A program made the position numbers and the translations under genes. Positions 55,232-64,000 of a stretch of DNA of 64,000 nucleotides are shown here, piece after piece. The number at the start of each line of letters is the position of its first letter. The first letter of the stretch is position 1. The notes beneath the pieces are model-generated. The model ran no database searches. It was not told where the DNA came from and worked only from the letters and a program-made list of their open reading frames with translations. Source of the DNA: Diphasiastrum complanatum (taxonomy: Eukaryota > Streptophyta > Lycopodiopsida > Lycopodiales > Lycopodiaceae); the NCBI GenBank assembly GCA_029204225.1, contig CM055111.1, forward strand, positions 13,742,477 through 13,806,476. The letters are read 5' to 3'.

Positions 55232-56440
55232 TGTTGGATTATTCTCCTTCTTACTAATCGACTAATCGGTTTTAATCCTCATCCATTGTTTATCCAGTTT
55301 TGCGGATTTTCTCATGTTTTTATACAGTCTGTATGTAGAATTACAAGTGTTTTTACATAGTCTGCAGAAATACACGGAGTTTGACAACGATGTCGCATTT
55401 TCTCTCTCTACAATCCCAACAGTGTCGCCTGTCAGGAATTACGAACAAAATTGTCATTTTTTTTCACATTTTTGCGACACTGTCGCCTGTCAAAAATCCC
55501 GTGTAAAAATTCAGTGTCGTCTTTTTCACATTTTTTGCCTGTCAGGAATTACGAGTAAATATGCAGAGTCGCATTTTTCAAAGTGCCTCAAATGTTAAGG
55601 AAATGATTTTGGCAAAGTGTGGAGCTACCCTAATATTAAAGAAATGAGATTTTAGGACACTGTCACATTTTTCACAAAAAATCGACATTGTCGTCTTTTT
55701 GCGACACTGTTGCTTGTGGCAGTTTTAGTTCACTTCTACAAAGTGACAGTTTTAGTTCATTTATGCAGACAGACTAATTACGGCCAATTTCCATCGCTTA
55801 TTAGCCATTATTTCTGAGAAGGAACTAGATGAATGCCAGCGGACTCTAGCCAACTGGAAATCGCATTTGAAGACCTAAATACTTAGTATAAATCAGCTGT
55901 TCATACGTCTCATTACCAATCGATCAATTATGAATAACATTGTGAATTGTGAAGGAGTTGAGTGTTATTACACGACACTTCCTACGCTCTTATCAAGCAG
56001 ATCGTCACAATAAAAAAGTATTGTAGTTAGCTCTCTATCAAGCTTTCAAGCTTGAATTCTCTCGAGCATTCTAGCTCAGCCTTTTAGAGTTTATTTTAGA
56101 GTTCCTGATATTGCGCTACTACTTATTAGTAGAGCTACTTATTCTCAGACTTATTCTCAGTTACTCAGAGACAACTTAGAGTGGGCGGTTTCTATCAACT
56201 ATTGCTTTGCACTCATTAGCATCTGATTTTGTTTTTCTGAATCAATACTATTTCTTATTGCGTTCAGTGTATGTCAGAATGCATGCATCTCTATATTGCT
56301 TTTGTAATTGATAGAAATTGTCTGAGAATTCAATACTTTATGTTTGGCTACGTAATCACTTAGTATCTGGCGATCTCAGAGTCAGTTGTTAAAGACTGGA
56401 TCTGATATCTATCACTACTATTTTATCATACTCTTCAGTT
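55232..56440 (+). repeat. Copia family B LTR (about 1.2 kb)
   Basis: Starts TGTTGGATTATTCTCC after the polypurine tract. A TATA-like TATAAAT is at 55,887-55,893. The last ~330 bases (from about 56,110) match the LTR at 24.1-24.5 kb. A gag of the same family starts at 56,534, so this one LTR lies between two internal regions. The primer site expected near 56,450 is not recognisable. The segment 55,380-55,720 is full of GTGTCGC/TTTTTCACA repeat words. Confidence 0.65.
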
Positions 56441-56533
56441 TCATTCATCCTTTCACTATCAGAGAATTGATTTTCTATTGTTGGCATCACTACATCTTAG
56501 CGTCATCGATATAATTGACAGACTAAGTTCCAG

Positions 56534-56960
56534 ATGGATTCTCAAAGTAAAGCTGGTCTTATCACAGACAAGCTGAATGGATCCAATTCTCATTTGTGGA
56601 AATTTAAGATGAAGTCTTTGCTGATAGCCAACGAGTTATGGGATGTTGTTGTTACGGGTACAGAAGTAAAGCCTGAAGACGACATAGAAGACTCAAAGTC
56701 GAAATCGAAGGCTGGTAAAGCTTTTGTGCTCATTATCCTCAATATATCAGATACACAGATTGGACACATAGCTGAAGCCATAACTTCAAAAGCCTGTTTG
56801 GGACATCTTGAACTCACTATATGACGTGAGGGACGTAACTACTAAGTTAAATCTACGAAGGAAATTCTTCACATTCAAGATGTCTAATGGTGATTCTCTT
56901 CAGAGTCACATTAATTGGTTTAGGGTCTCTTGCAACAGATGGCCGCTATCAGATGAAGTA
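56534..56960 (+). pseudogene. Gag start of copia B copy 5
   Basis: MDSQSKAGLITDKLNGSNSH, WKFKMKSLLIANELWDVV and ILNISDTQIGHIAEAITSK match copies 1, 2 and 4. A frameshift in the EVWDIL region is followed by DVRDVTTKLNLRRKFFTF. The copy ends near 56,945, followed by unrelated sequence. Confidence 0.88.
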
Positions 56961-57174
56961 GAGAATCTAGAATATTCTCTCTGAAAGTTCTTATATTCTC
57001 TTTTATATTCGTACCAATATCGGATCCAAGCGCGCTAGCTAAAGAGAAACCCGAGCAGTTGCACATTCGTGCTGATATTGCATGCTCCAATATCAGATCC
57101 ACGCGCACAAGTTAAGGATGATTCTGAGCAGCCGTACTTCCACGTTCCATTCCGATTGATTTTCGCAAAGATCA

Positions 57175-57262
57175 AGGGATCAAGAGACAGACTACAACAC
57201 CTTATTCACCACAACAAAATGGAGTTGCAGAACGAAAGAACAGATCTATTGTTGAGATGGCC
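57175..57262 (+). pseudogene. Copia integrase scrap
   Basis: GIKRQTTTPYSPQQNGVAER then KNRSIVEMA is the copia integrase block around the catalytic glutamate (QQNGVAERKNR). Only about 88 bases remain. The family is probably not B, whose copy 1 reads YLPQSNGLVEIKN here. It abuts the palindrome array. Confidence 0.8.
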
Positions 57263-57283
57263 AGCAAAACTAGAAAACTCTGT

Positions 57284-57615
57284 GTTTATCCACGCAGAGT
57301 ATCCACGCGAGACCCGACACTTGGTCGATTTTCTGAAATTTTGGTTGCATGGAACATCCACGCGTGGATTATCCATGTCAAAAAAATTTTGAACACACTC
57401 CGGCCAGTCCACCGGTGTTTTTTTGACACGGCGCCGAAAAATTTATGCGCGTGGATTATCCACGCGTGGATAATCCACGCAAAATTGAATTTTGAAAATT
57501 TCGACAACTGTTTGGGAGGGAAAGTTGGTGGCGCCGAAAAGCAGTTTTGGCATGGATAATCCACGCGTGGATTATCCACGCAAATTGCAGTTTGTTCACT
57601 AGATTATCCACGTAT
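57284..57615. repeat. Array of ~32-bp palindromes at ~101-bp spacing
   Basis: Three palindromes share the core GGATTATCCACGCGTGGATAATCC or its near-complement, with centres at 57,362.5, 57,464.5 and 57,565.5. The middle one is a perfect 32-bp palindrome (57,449-57,480); the outer two have one or a few mismatched pairs. Spacers between them share AATTTTGAA and GGCGCCGAAAA, so the whole is a ~101-bp tandem repeat. Half sites TTATCCACGC flank it at about 57,288 and 57,604. A frame through it would encode repeated WIIHAWIIHA, which is clearly a by-product. Confidence 0.9.
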
Positions 57616-57642
57616 TTTTTTTTTGTTTTTTTGTTTTTTTGT

Positions 57643-57840
57643 TTTTTGCATGTTGATAATGACATGAAATTAGTTAAATAAATATATTTCTAAAGTGAAT
57701 TATATTATGATTAGGCTATATATATTTTTTTCTAAAGTGAATTATATTATGATGAGGTTTTTTTTTTTTTTTTTTTGCATGTTCATAATGAAATGATATT
57801 AGTTGAATGAATATTTTTCTAAAGTGAATTATATCATGGT
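57643..57840. repeat. ~68-bp unit repeated with ~130-bp period, plus T runs
   Basis: TTTTTTGCATGTT.ATAATG, then TTAGTT.AAT.AATAT, then TTTCTAAAGTGAATTATAT, occurs at 57,643-57,710 and 57,773-57,839. A partial copy (TTTCTAAAGTGAATTATATT) lies at about 57,728-57,750. Long T runs precede the units. Confidence 0.85.
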
Positions 57841-58349
57841 GTTCCTAGATGATTGGGATTTTTTATGAGGGCGGCCTACTTCTATAAGACAGTTGACTGG
57901 AGCTACCAAGAGGTTAATTATGCATGATCTAAGGCTTTGATAGCCAGGGGTTTAGGGTCTACCCTAATGGCATTCTACCTAATCTCATATCCGAGATCAT
58001 TTGATATGGATTGAGAGCTCATTTTATACATACTTCGAGAGATTATCAAGAGATGGTGATTTTGGCAAGTTTGCTCTTTAATGAGGAATTGATGAATGAT
58101 GAATGTGATAATTTTTTGTCTAATGAATATATCTGAATCTGAACAAAGTATTATATTTTCCACGTGTGTGACAGGATGTGAAAATCAATTATTTCTAGTT
58201 TTATTGTGGTGCTCAAAAGCTCTTGCCAATTAGATGCAAAATAAGTTGAATTGTGTGCTAGTTTTCTATCTATTAGATATAAGTGAAACCTTTGATGCTT
58301 TTTCAAGATTTTACTATCCAAATGAGGTTCATAACCTTTGATTTTAACA
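57841..58349. other. No gene; possible LTR before the primer site
   Basis: The stretch ends ATTTTAACA immediately before the primer site at 58,350. It may therefore be a worn LTR, but its start is not definable. Confidence 0.4.
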
Positions 58350-58363
58350 TGGTATCAGAGCCC
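58350..58363 (+). promoter_or_regulatory. Primer-binding site (tRNA-iMet type)
   Basis: TGGTATCAGAGCCC preceded by AACA. It is followed within 200 bases by a copia RT scrap, so nearly all of the element's gag and integrase are gone. Confidence 0.75.
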
Positions 58364-58539
58364 AAATGCAACCATCAAGGCTCAAATACAAGGAAGAGAG
58401 AAGCAATTACAAGTTGATACTTGTTTAATTTTTATTGCCCTTATTACTACCTTAAGTTTGATGATGTGTGAATGAAACTGTAGCAACAAAAGAGTGATTT
58501 GATGTAATGAAAAGTGAGGTGAGTATATGATGCATTGTT

Positions 58540-58735
58540 TGATATAGTTGTAAAATTATTGATCCTCCATCAAAGATACAAAATGTTACTGTTTGCAAAT
58601 GGGTCTTTAAGATCAAGCTTAATTAAGATGGTAGTGTGAACAATCATAAAACAATACTAGTTGCCAAGGGATATACTCAATTCAACGGGATTGACTATGA
58701 TGACACACTCGATTTTGTCATAGTTTGTGGTGGTG
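58540..58735 (+). pseudogene. Copia reverse transcriptase scrap
   Basis: IDPPSKIQNVTVCKWVFKIK, then DGSVNNHKTILVAKGYTQFN and GIDYDDTLDFV, match the fingers region of copia RT (..V.CKWVFK.K...dG.i...KARLVAKGYTQ..GiDY.ETF..V). An in-frame stop follows KLN. It is not family B. Confidence 0.8.
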
Positions 58736-58981
58736 ATTTCATTAACTCACATGCTTTTAGTGATTTACTGCCTTTGCAACATTTGTTAAAAAATGAGAAT
58801 TTTCTTGGAACATGAAGCCGTACATCTATCTTCAACAACATTATCTCCAAAAAAATGGGATTGAGGTCAAACTATGTCTATTCTTTTCACTTACTTGACC
58901 ATAAATGAGACTCTATTTTGGCTAAATAACAATCATTTTAAAGCATTGCAAGAATCAATTCAGAATTGCAATAATCAATTT
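58736..58981. other. No gene recognised
   Basis: Short AT-rich stretch between the copia scrap and the CACTA remnant. Confidence 0.4.
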
Positions 58982-60020
58982 TTATTCAGAATTACAAGAA
59001 TCAATTTCATCAGCGACAGCATCTTGCAATTCATCTCCTCTTAGATGATTTTCATCATCACTCTCGCTTTCAGAAATTATTTCATTATCTTGACTATTAG
59101 AATTTCTATTTTCAACATTTATGGAAGTGAGTGCTTCAAGTATGGTTTGACGATTTATTACATCTCTAGGTAGCTCAATCTCATAGTTAAAATGAAGGTT
59201 TTCCATTTCATTCTCAACATTTGCACCCTAAAATACTCGTCGTGAACGTGGTTCAACTTGAGCTACAAACCACCATATCTTGTTTAGTCGATCTGGTTGA
59301 AAAAACACCTGCAAAAATCACTATTTTAGAACATATCGAAAACTCAAATACTGAAGTCACTTGCAATAGAAAAACATTATAACATAGCATGTGCACCTGC
59401 TCACAGTGACAAGGCAACACCAATGTGTCAAAGGACTCCATGCTCAGTGTTTTTGATGAATCAATCGCAAAAAATCCACTTGGATCCGATTTTACGGTTG
59501 CATTTGGCCCTCTACAAACTACCTTGAACCATTTCACATCAAATAAAAAATAGTGTCCACTTTCACCAAATGACACATCATAAATAACTTGTATAGTTTC
59601 TACGTATTTTATATCTCCTGGGATGAAATTTTGATCTTGTGCACTGCTTTGACTTTCTTGTTGGAAAGATGCTATTACACCACAATCGTGTGTGTGTCTC
59701 TTGTTATCAATCCTTTCAACACGAAAGTGGAAACCAAAAGCCCATATAGCATTATACATTTTGCATTGCCACATGACAAACATGAATCTCATAAATAATC
59801 ATTGTGAATGAACATGGTGTTTCAAAATGATTAAACAAATATTGTTATAAACAAGAATGTTCTAATAATAAAGTATCTAAAGAATAATACCTTCCATTCG
59901 CATCCTCTTGCAAAGTCCCATTCTGCATTTGATATTTTTTGTCCCTCTTTTGTTGCTTTTTGTAGTGTGTCATGCATCCACTCTATAGTGCATTGCTTGG
60001 GCAATGGCTCAAGATCATGT
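58982..60020 (-). pseudogene. CACTA-type transposon gene C-terminus (DUF4216-like), spliced
   Basis: Exon pieces on the minus strand: 59,891-60,020 (LPKQCTIEWMHDTLQKATKE, AEWDFARGCEWK, then donor GTATTATT); about 59,397-59,790 (YNAIWAFGFHFRVERIDNKR, THDCGVIAS, YVETIQVIYDVSFGESGHYF, LFDVKWFKVV, LVLPCHCEQ, then donor GTGCAC); and 58,982-59,308 (acceptor TTTTTGCAG, then VFFQPDRLNKIWWFVAQVEP). The FARGCEWK, DN+R.T...GV, F.C.WF and P...EQVFY..D....W.VV series is the DUF4216 region at the C-terminus of plant CACTA TNP2. A stop follows the VEPRSRRVF segment, and the acceptor before YNAIW is not clear. Confidence 0.7.
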
Positions 60021-61420
60021 GAACTTGAGGCATGTGTCTACCTCTATTCTGTCGTTGGCGCTTTCTAGACAAGGCCCTTTTTTTTTTTTTTTTTTTTTCA
60101 TATAGGCCTAAGCTTCATGGTAAATTCCGAAAGATGGAATGACCATGTAGGAATTAGTATTTCTAGACAAATGTAATTAATGCAAGTAGACCCCTCTTAA
60201 AGAAAGTAGAGTGAGCCACCTTTTGATGGTGACCTCTAGTGGAGAGCATTATTCCACTTGTAATTTGTGAAATGTGGAAATTCCACTAGGATGTCACCTA
60301 GTGGAATCAAGGAGCTCTCTTGCTTATTTAAGAGACTCCATCTTTGTGAAGAGGAGCTTTTTGTGTATTGTATCAACTCCATGTTGAAATGAGAAGAGCC
60401 TCCATGAGTTAGATGCATCCATTGAGCTCCTTGATCATGATGGTTTCTTGAGTGATGCCCCTATAATTATGCCCTTCCATTCATATTGTGTGTGGTTGTG
60501 GATTTAGAGTGGATTAGTTTTCTTGCTTTCCTAGTTGCGGATTAGATTTCATGTTTTCTTGTGGATTAATGTAGGAGCCAACATTCAAGTAAACTAAATA
60601 GGCTAGAAATGTGGCATAAATCTTGCATATTCTCTAACATTCTAGTTCTTGATGTTCTTGGGATGTCCAAGAATCAAAAGACTGGTTAGTTTATTGATTC
60701 TTGGACTTCTAACATGCTGTAGATTAGTTCTTGTTTCTTGTTTTGTCAATTTATGCAAATAAAGTAGTGTAGAATCTGATTTTAGTTCATTTTGCAGCAA
60801 AGTAGAAATAGAATTTCATTGTTTGTTCAACGGATCTGCACACTGAGTTTATGGTTGAACGTTTTGGCATGTATGAGTGGTTGTTTATGCATGTGCATTA
60901 GTTCAAAAATGACTTCCTTGGATTGTCCTCTGACAGACAGGACATTTACTACATTGATATCAGTCCCTTCTGCTTGGTTTCGACATTGAACTAAGAAGCT
61001 AACATTCAAGAAATGCCAACAAGCCTCTAAACAGGCAGAAAATAGTTCTTGTAAACAAGAAACAAGGAAGAACTAGTAAACAGATTTTATAGGCTTTGAA
61101 GATGCCAACATTTGGCACCGTTGCTGCTTGAACTCCACACCTCATAAACCCACACCTGCTACAACAGTGTTCTTGAATAGATCCATAACAGTTCTCATCT
61201 GCAATCTACCTTGCAAATGAACTACCCTACCTACAAAACGACCTGCAAGAAACAACAATCACAGGCAAATAGACTTGCTTGCAAACCTGAACCTTTAAAC
61301 CAACCAGCAAGCCACAGCAACTGCAAACCCAAGCGATCAGACTTGCTTTAGTATCAAACAGCAAAACCAGAGCCCACACCCATTAACTACACTCCTTCAG
61401 CCAACCCGTCAAGCTCCATT
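60021..61420. other. No gene recognised; T22 run
   Basis: A T run of about 22 bases lies at 60,078-60,099. Otherwise no gene or element was recognised. The last 250 bases are C/A-rich (AACCAGCAAGCC, ACACCCATTAACTACACTCC) and lead into the minisatellite. Confidence 0.45.
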
Positions 61421-61960
61421 TCTTTCATATCTCAGCCGACACTTTCCTTCATATCTCAACCGACGCTTCCCTTCATATCTCAGCCAACGCTTCCCTTCAT
61501 ATCTCAGCCGACGCTTCCCTTCATATCTCAGACGACACTTTCTTCATATCTCAACTGACGCTTTCTTTCAAATCTCAACCGACGTTTTTTTTCAAATCTC
61601 AATCGACGATTTTTTTTTCAAATCTCAACCGACGATTTATTTCAAATCTCGATCGCCGGGTTTGCGTCAGATCTCGACCGACGGGTTCACGTTAGATCTC
61701 GACCGACAAGTTTTCGATCAGATCTCAACCGACGGGTTCGCGTCAGATCTCGACCGACGAGTTTTCGATCAAGTCTCGACCGACAAGTTCACGTCAGATC
61801 ATGATCGACGGATTTTTGATCAGATTTCGACCGACGGGTTCGCGTCAGATCTCGACCGACAGATTTTCGATCAGATCTCGACCGACGGGTTCGCATCAGA
61901 TCTCGATCGACGGTTCTGGGTCCAATCTCGATCGACGGGATTCCTCACCATCTCAACTGA
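61421..61960 (+). repeat. Minisatellite, ~22 units of 24-26 bp, core ATCTCGACCGACG
   Basis: Early units read CATATCTCAGCCGACGCTTC followed by CCTT. Middle units shift to AAATCTCAACCGACGATTT. Later units alternate between GGGTTCGCGTC and AGTTTTCGATC after the AGATCTCGACCGAC core, giving a ~51-bp double unit. The array lies ~290 bases upstream of a gypsy gag ATG. A 144-codon frame (61,662-62,096) through it encodes ISTDGFASDLDRR-like repeats and is probably a by-product. Confidence 0.92.
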
Positions 61961-62246
61961 CCAATTCCATGCCAGACCACAGAACTTTCAAACGACACCT
62001 CTGATTGGCATTTCGACTGAACCACATCTCCCCAAAGTCTTAGAGGCTGGAAAAAAAAAAAAAGACATGAACACCAAAAAAATTTCAAAAAAATAAAACT
62101 CATACCAATAGAAAGCCCTTTTTATACTGAGTCTCCACCTTCACTTCCTTTCAACATCCTAAAAAATTCAAAAACACCAAAAATTCTAAAAAATCCAAAA
62201 ACACCAAAAACACATACCCAACACAAAAAATACACAACAATACCCA
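61961..62246 (+). other. Leader between minisatellite and gag
   Basis: A-rich sequence with repeats of ATTCAAAAACACCAAAAA and ATTCTAAAAAATCCAAAAA type (62,167-62,215). No primer-binding site was recognised. Confidence 0.5.
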
Positions 62247-63972
62247 ATGGCCGACAATACCGATTCTGAAATCCCAGAAGATTATCCATACGAGATCAGG
62301 TCCCCTGTAGCTGAACAAATCTGACGTCATAAGTTCTACCAAATGCGGGCCCAAATACACGAGCCATCCACAAACCCATTCGAGGGACAAGAACCTGATA
62401 GAGTTGAGTCTTCACGAGCACGAGCCTGTTCTTATGGTGCTGACCCCTCCCAGGCCAGAACCAACCTTAATGGTGCTTTTGCTACCCACGGTGCTCATTT
62501 TGAAAGACGTACACCCAAGCTAGATCTACCAAAGTTTGACGGTAGTTCGGACCCTCAGTGGATTTTTGCAAATCTTTGAGAATGCATGTGATGTGTATGG
62601 CGAAACATCTCTCGATGCTATGGTCCAACTATTTTTGATGACCATGATCGCTAAAACACGTGATTGGTTTTTCAACCTTGATCGTGAAGATAAGATAGAC
62701 TGGTCAATTTTGAAAATATCCTTTATCAAGCGTTTTAAGCCCTTTCGCTTGATCGAGAGCCCTTTTGTCAAATTGAGTAACATGAAAATGGAAAAAGACG
62801 AACGTGTACGAGACTATACTGAGCGTTTCAAATGCCTCAAAAGTCAAGTCCAAGAATAGCCCTTTGAACAGATGCTCATCATCTGGTTCCTAGTCGGACT
62901 TCCAAGATGGATTAGACGTGAGCTTAAATTCAATGATGAATATATGAGTCTCAAATTAGCTATGTCTGATGTCATCAAGGAAGAAGACGAAAGATCAGAA
63001 GTTGACGAATCCAGGGAAAGAAGAGCACCACGTGCTCCTGTCCATGAGTCAAAGCCGATCGAGGACACCCGAGATCAGCTTTGGAAATCACAGCTGGAGT
63101 TGCTTAATAAGCAACACCAACTTCAAATGGAAAAACTCACCAATGAGTTTCAAACTACCCTGAAGTCTATCCAAAGTAGTATGCTTGGTCAGCCAAATAT
63201 TGCACAGGTACCTTATAGACAAAAAAAAAAATGGTGCCCACATTGCCGGGCTACGCATTGGTTTATGCTTGTCCTTCATATCCGCCTATTCAAGCACATA
63301 CAGTCCAACAATATGAAGAACAACTGTCACCATCTGGAAATGCCTTGACTTATCATGAATATCCACTTGAAAGTCCAAAACCATTAGCCATACAAGATGG
63401 CTATGCTGTTATACGAGGGCCATTGCACACTAGATGTTTCATATGTGGTGAAACTGGCCACTTCATGGCTGATTGTCCAGTCAAGACCAAGTACCATGCT
63501 GAGTGTCCTGACTATATCAGAAAACACAGTTTCAAAGACTGTCCGAAACAACCAACTAAGATCCTACCTGTCCGTCATGTCAATTATGAATCACAATAGG
63601 ATCCTCACGACAACAACACGAGTTAAACCATAGCAACCAACAGTTAAACCTGCTGCTCAATCGAGAAGTTTCTTGCAAAGTTCTACATTACCACACAATA
63701 CACCAACTCCATAATGAAAAAAGACAATATGAAATGAGTCCTTGTCGAAAGAAAGTGAAACCGATATTCCGTCATCTGCTACAATGTCCAACCAAGAGCA
63801 ACCTCCACAGGGAATTGACAGTTTTTCTCCACTTCTACAACCTCAAATCTATTTGTTTTTTCACATGCTGATAAGATTTCCAATGTGCCTATCCACAATA
63901 TTTCTCAGATTCGAAAATCTAGATAGAGATTCAGTTCTGAATCTCTTACTCAAAGAGGTCCTCAGGACATAG
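62247..63972 (+). pseudogene. Gypsy gag, copy 4 (same family as the 3.1-kb copy)
   Basis: The likely start is the ATG at 62,247 (MADNTDSEIPEDYPYEIRSP), with a stop 26 codons on. Then come LDLPKFDGSSDPQ, a frameshift, IFENACDVYGETSLDAMVQL, DWSILKISFIKRFKPF, a stop at about 62,858, MLIIWFLVGLPRWIRRELKF and NKQHQLQMEKLTNEFQTTLK. The zinc knuckle CFICGETGHFMADC is at about 63,436. The frame ends at 63,598, and what follows to the window end is unassigned linker. Protease and polymerase would lie beyond the window. Confidence 0.85.
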
Positions 63973-64000
63973 TACCTCAACCATATCTGCATCTCAAGCT

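Noticed and set aside
57286-57665. Frames encoding repeated WIIHAWIIHA peptides
   Set aside because: The peptide repeat is simply the translation of the palindromic DNA repeat and appears on both strands. There is no start context or family support.
61662-62096. 144-codon frame with ISTDGFASDLDRR repeats as a repetitive protein
   Set aside because: The repeat is explained by the DNA minisatellite. Other frames through it are open too, and it lies in a gypsy leader.

Overview
The window looks like nuclear DNA of a land plant with a large, repeat-rich genome. It is eukaryotic: there are spliced exons, long AT-rich non-coding stretches and a dense mass of decayed LTR retrotransposons. A fern is my best guess. 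The guess rests on the style of an intron-free PLS-class pentatricopeptide repeat (PPR) gene (48.2-50.3 kb), on a plant-like topoisomerase III alpha gene, and on heavy Ty3/gypsy and Ty1/copia load. The species cannot be fixed from sequence alone.

Host genes are few. At 12.4-14.6 kb, minus strand, are the first two exons of DNA topoisomerase 3-alpha (TOP3A), which encode the TOPRIM fold. Their intron carries a small hAT-like MITE and an ~85-bp tandem array that reaches the exon-1 splice donor. No later exon was found down to base 1. At 48.2-50.3 kb, minus strand, is a 679-codon PPR reading frame that lacks its expected C-terminal part.

Most of the rest is transposon. Left to right: a deleted Ty3/gypsy copy (3.1-7.2 kb); a hAT DUF659 fragment (7.8-8.2); a copia copy split by LTR-type insertions (9.2-10.9), then another LTR with a primer-binding site (11.5-12.0); a hairpin-forming inverted repeat (16.3-17.0); CACTA remnants (17.9-20.0); two copies of one copia family ('family B') fused head to head through their LTRs (21.2-25.7), plus an RT remnant (25.9-26.7); a large imperfect inverted repeat (27.2-29.2); a chromodomain-bearing gypsy copy (29.2-37.6) with a complete copia element ('copia A', 30,726-36,899) nested in its integrase and bounded by a 5-bp target duplication; a Tat/Athila-like gypsy copy with two protease-like domains in series (39.0-43.9); an LTR with promoter and primer site (43.9-45.3); more family-B copia pieces (45.4, 51.2-53.8, 55.2-57.3); regularly spaced ~32-bp palindromes (57.3-57.6); a copia RT scrap (58.5); a CACTA/DUF4216 gene remnant (59.0-60.0); and a ~25-bp minisatellite leading into a second copy of the first gypsy family (61.4 to the window end).

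The genes do not form an operon or pathway. The biology is the layered history of insertion, nesting, recombination and decay, and what it did to one host gene. No clearly new defence or metabolic system was found. The most unusual items are the tandem retropepsins, the two long inverted repeats, the 101-bp-spaced palindromes, the splice-donor-containing repeat array in TOP3A, and a family-wide change in the copia protease active site.
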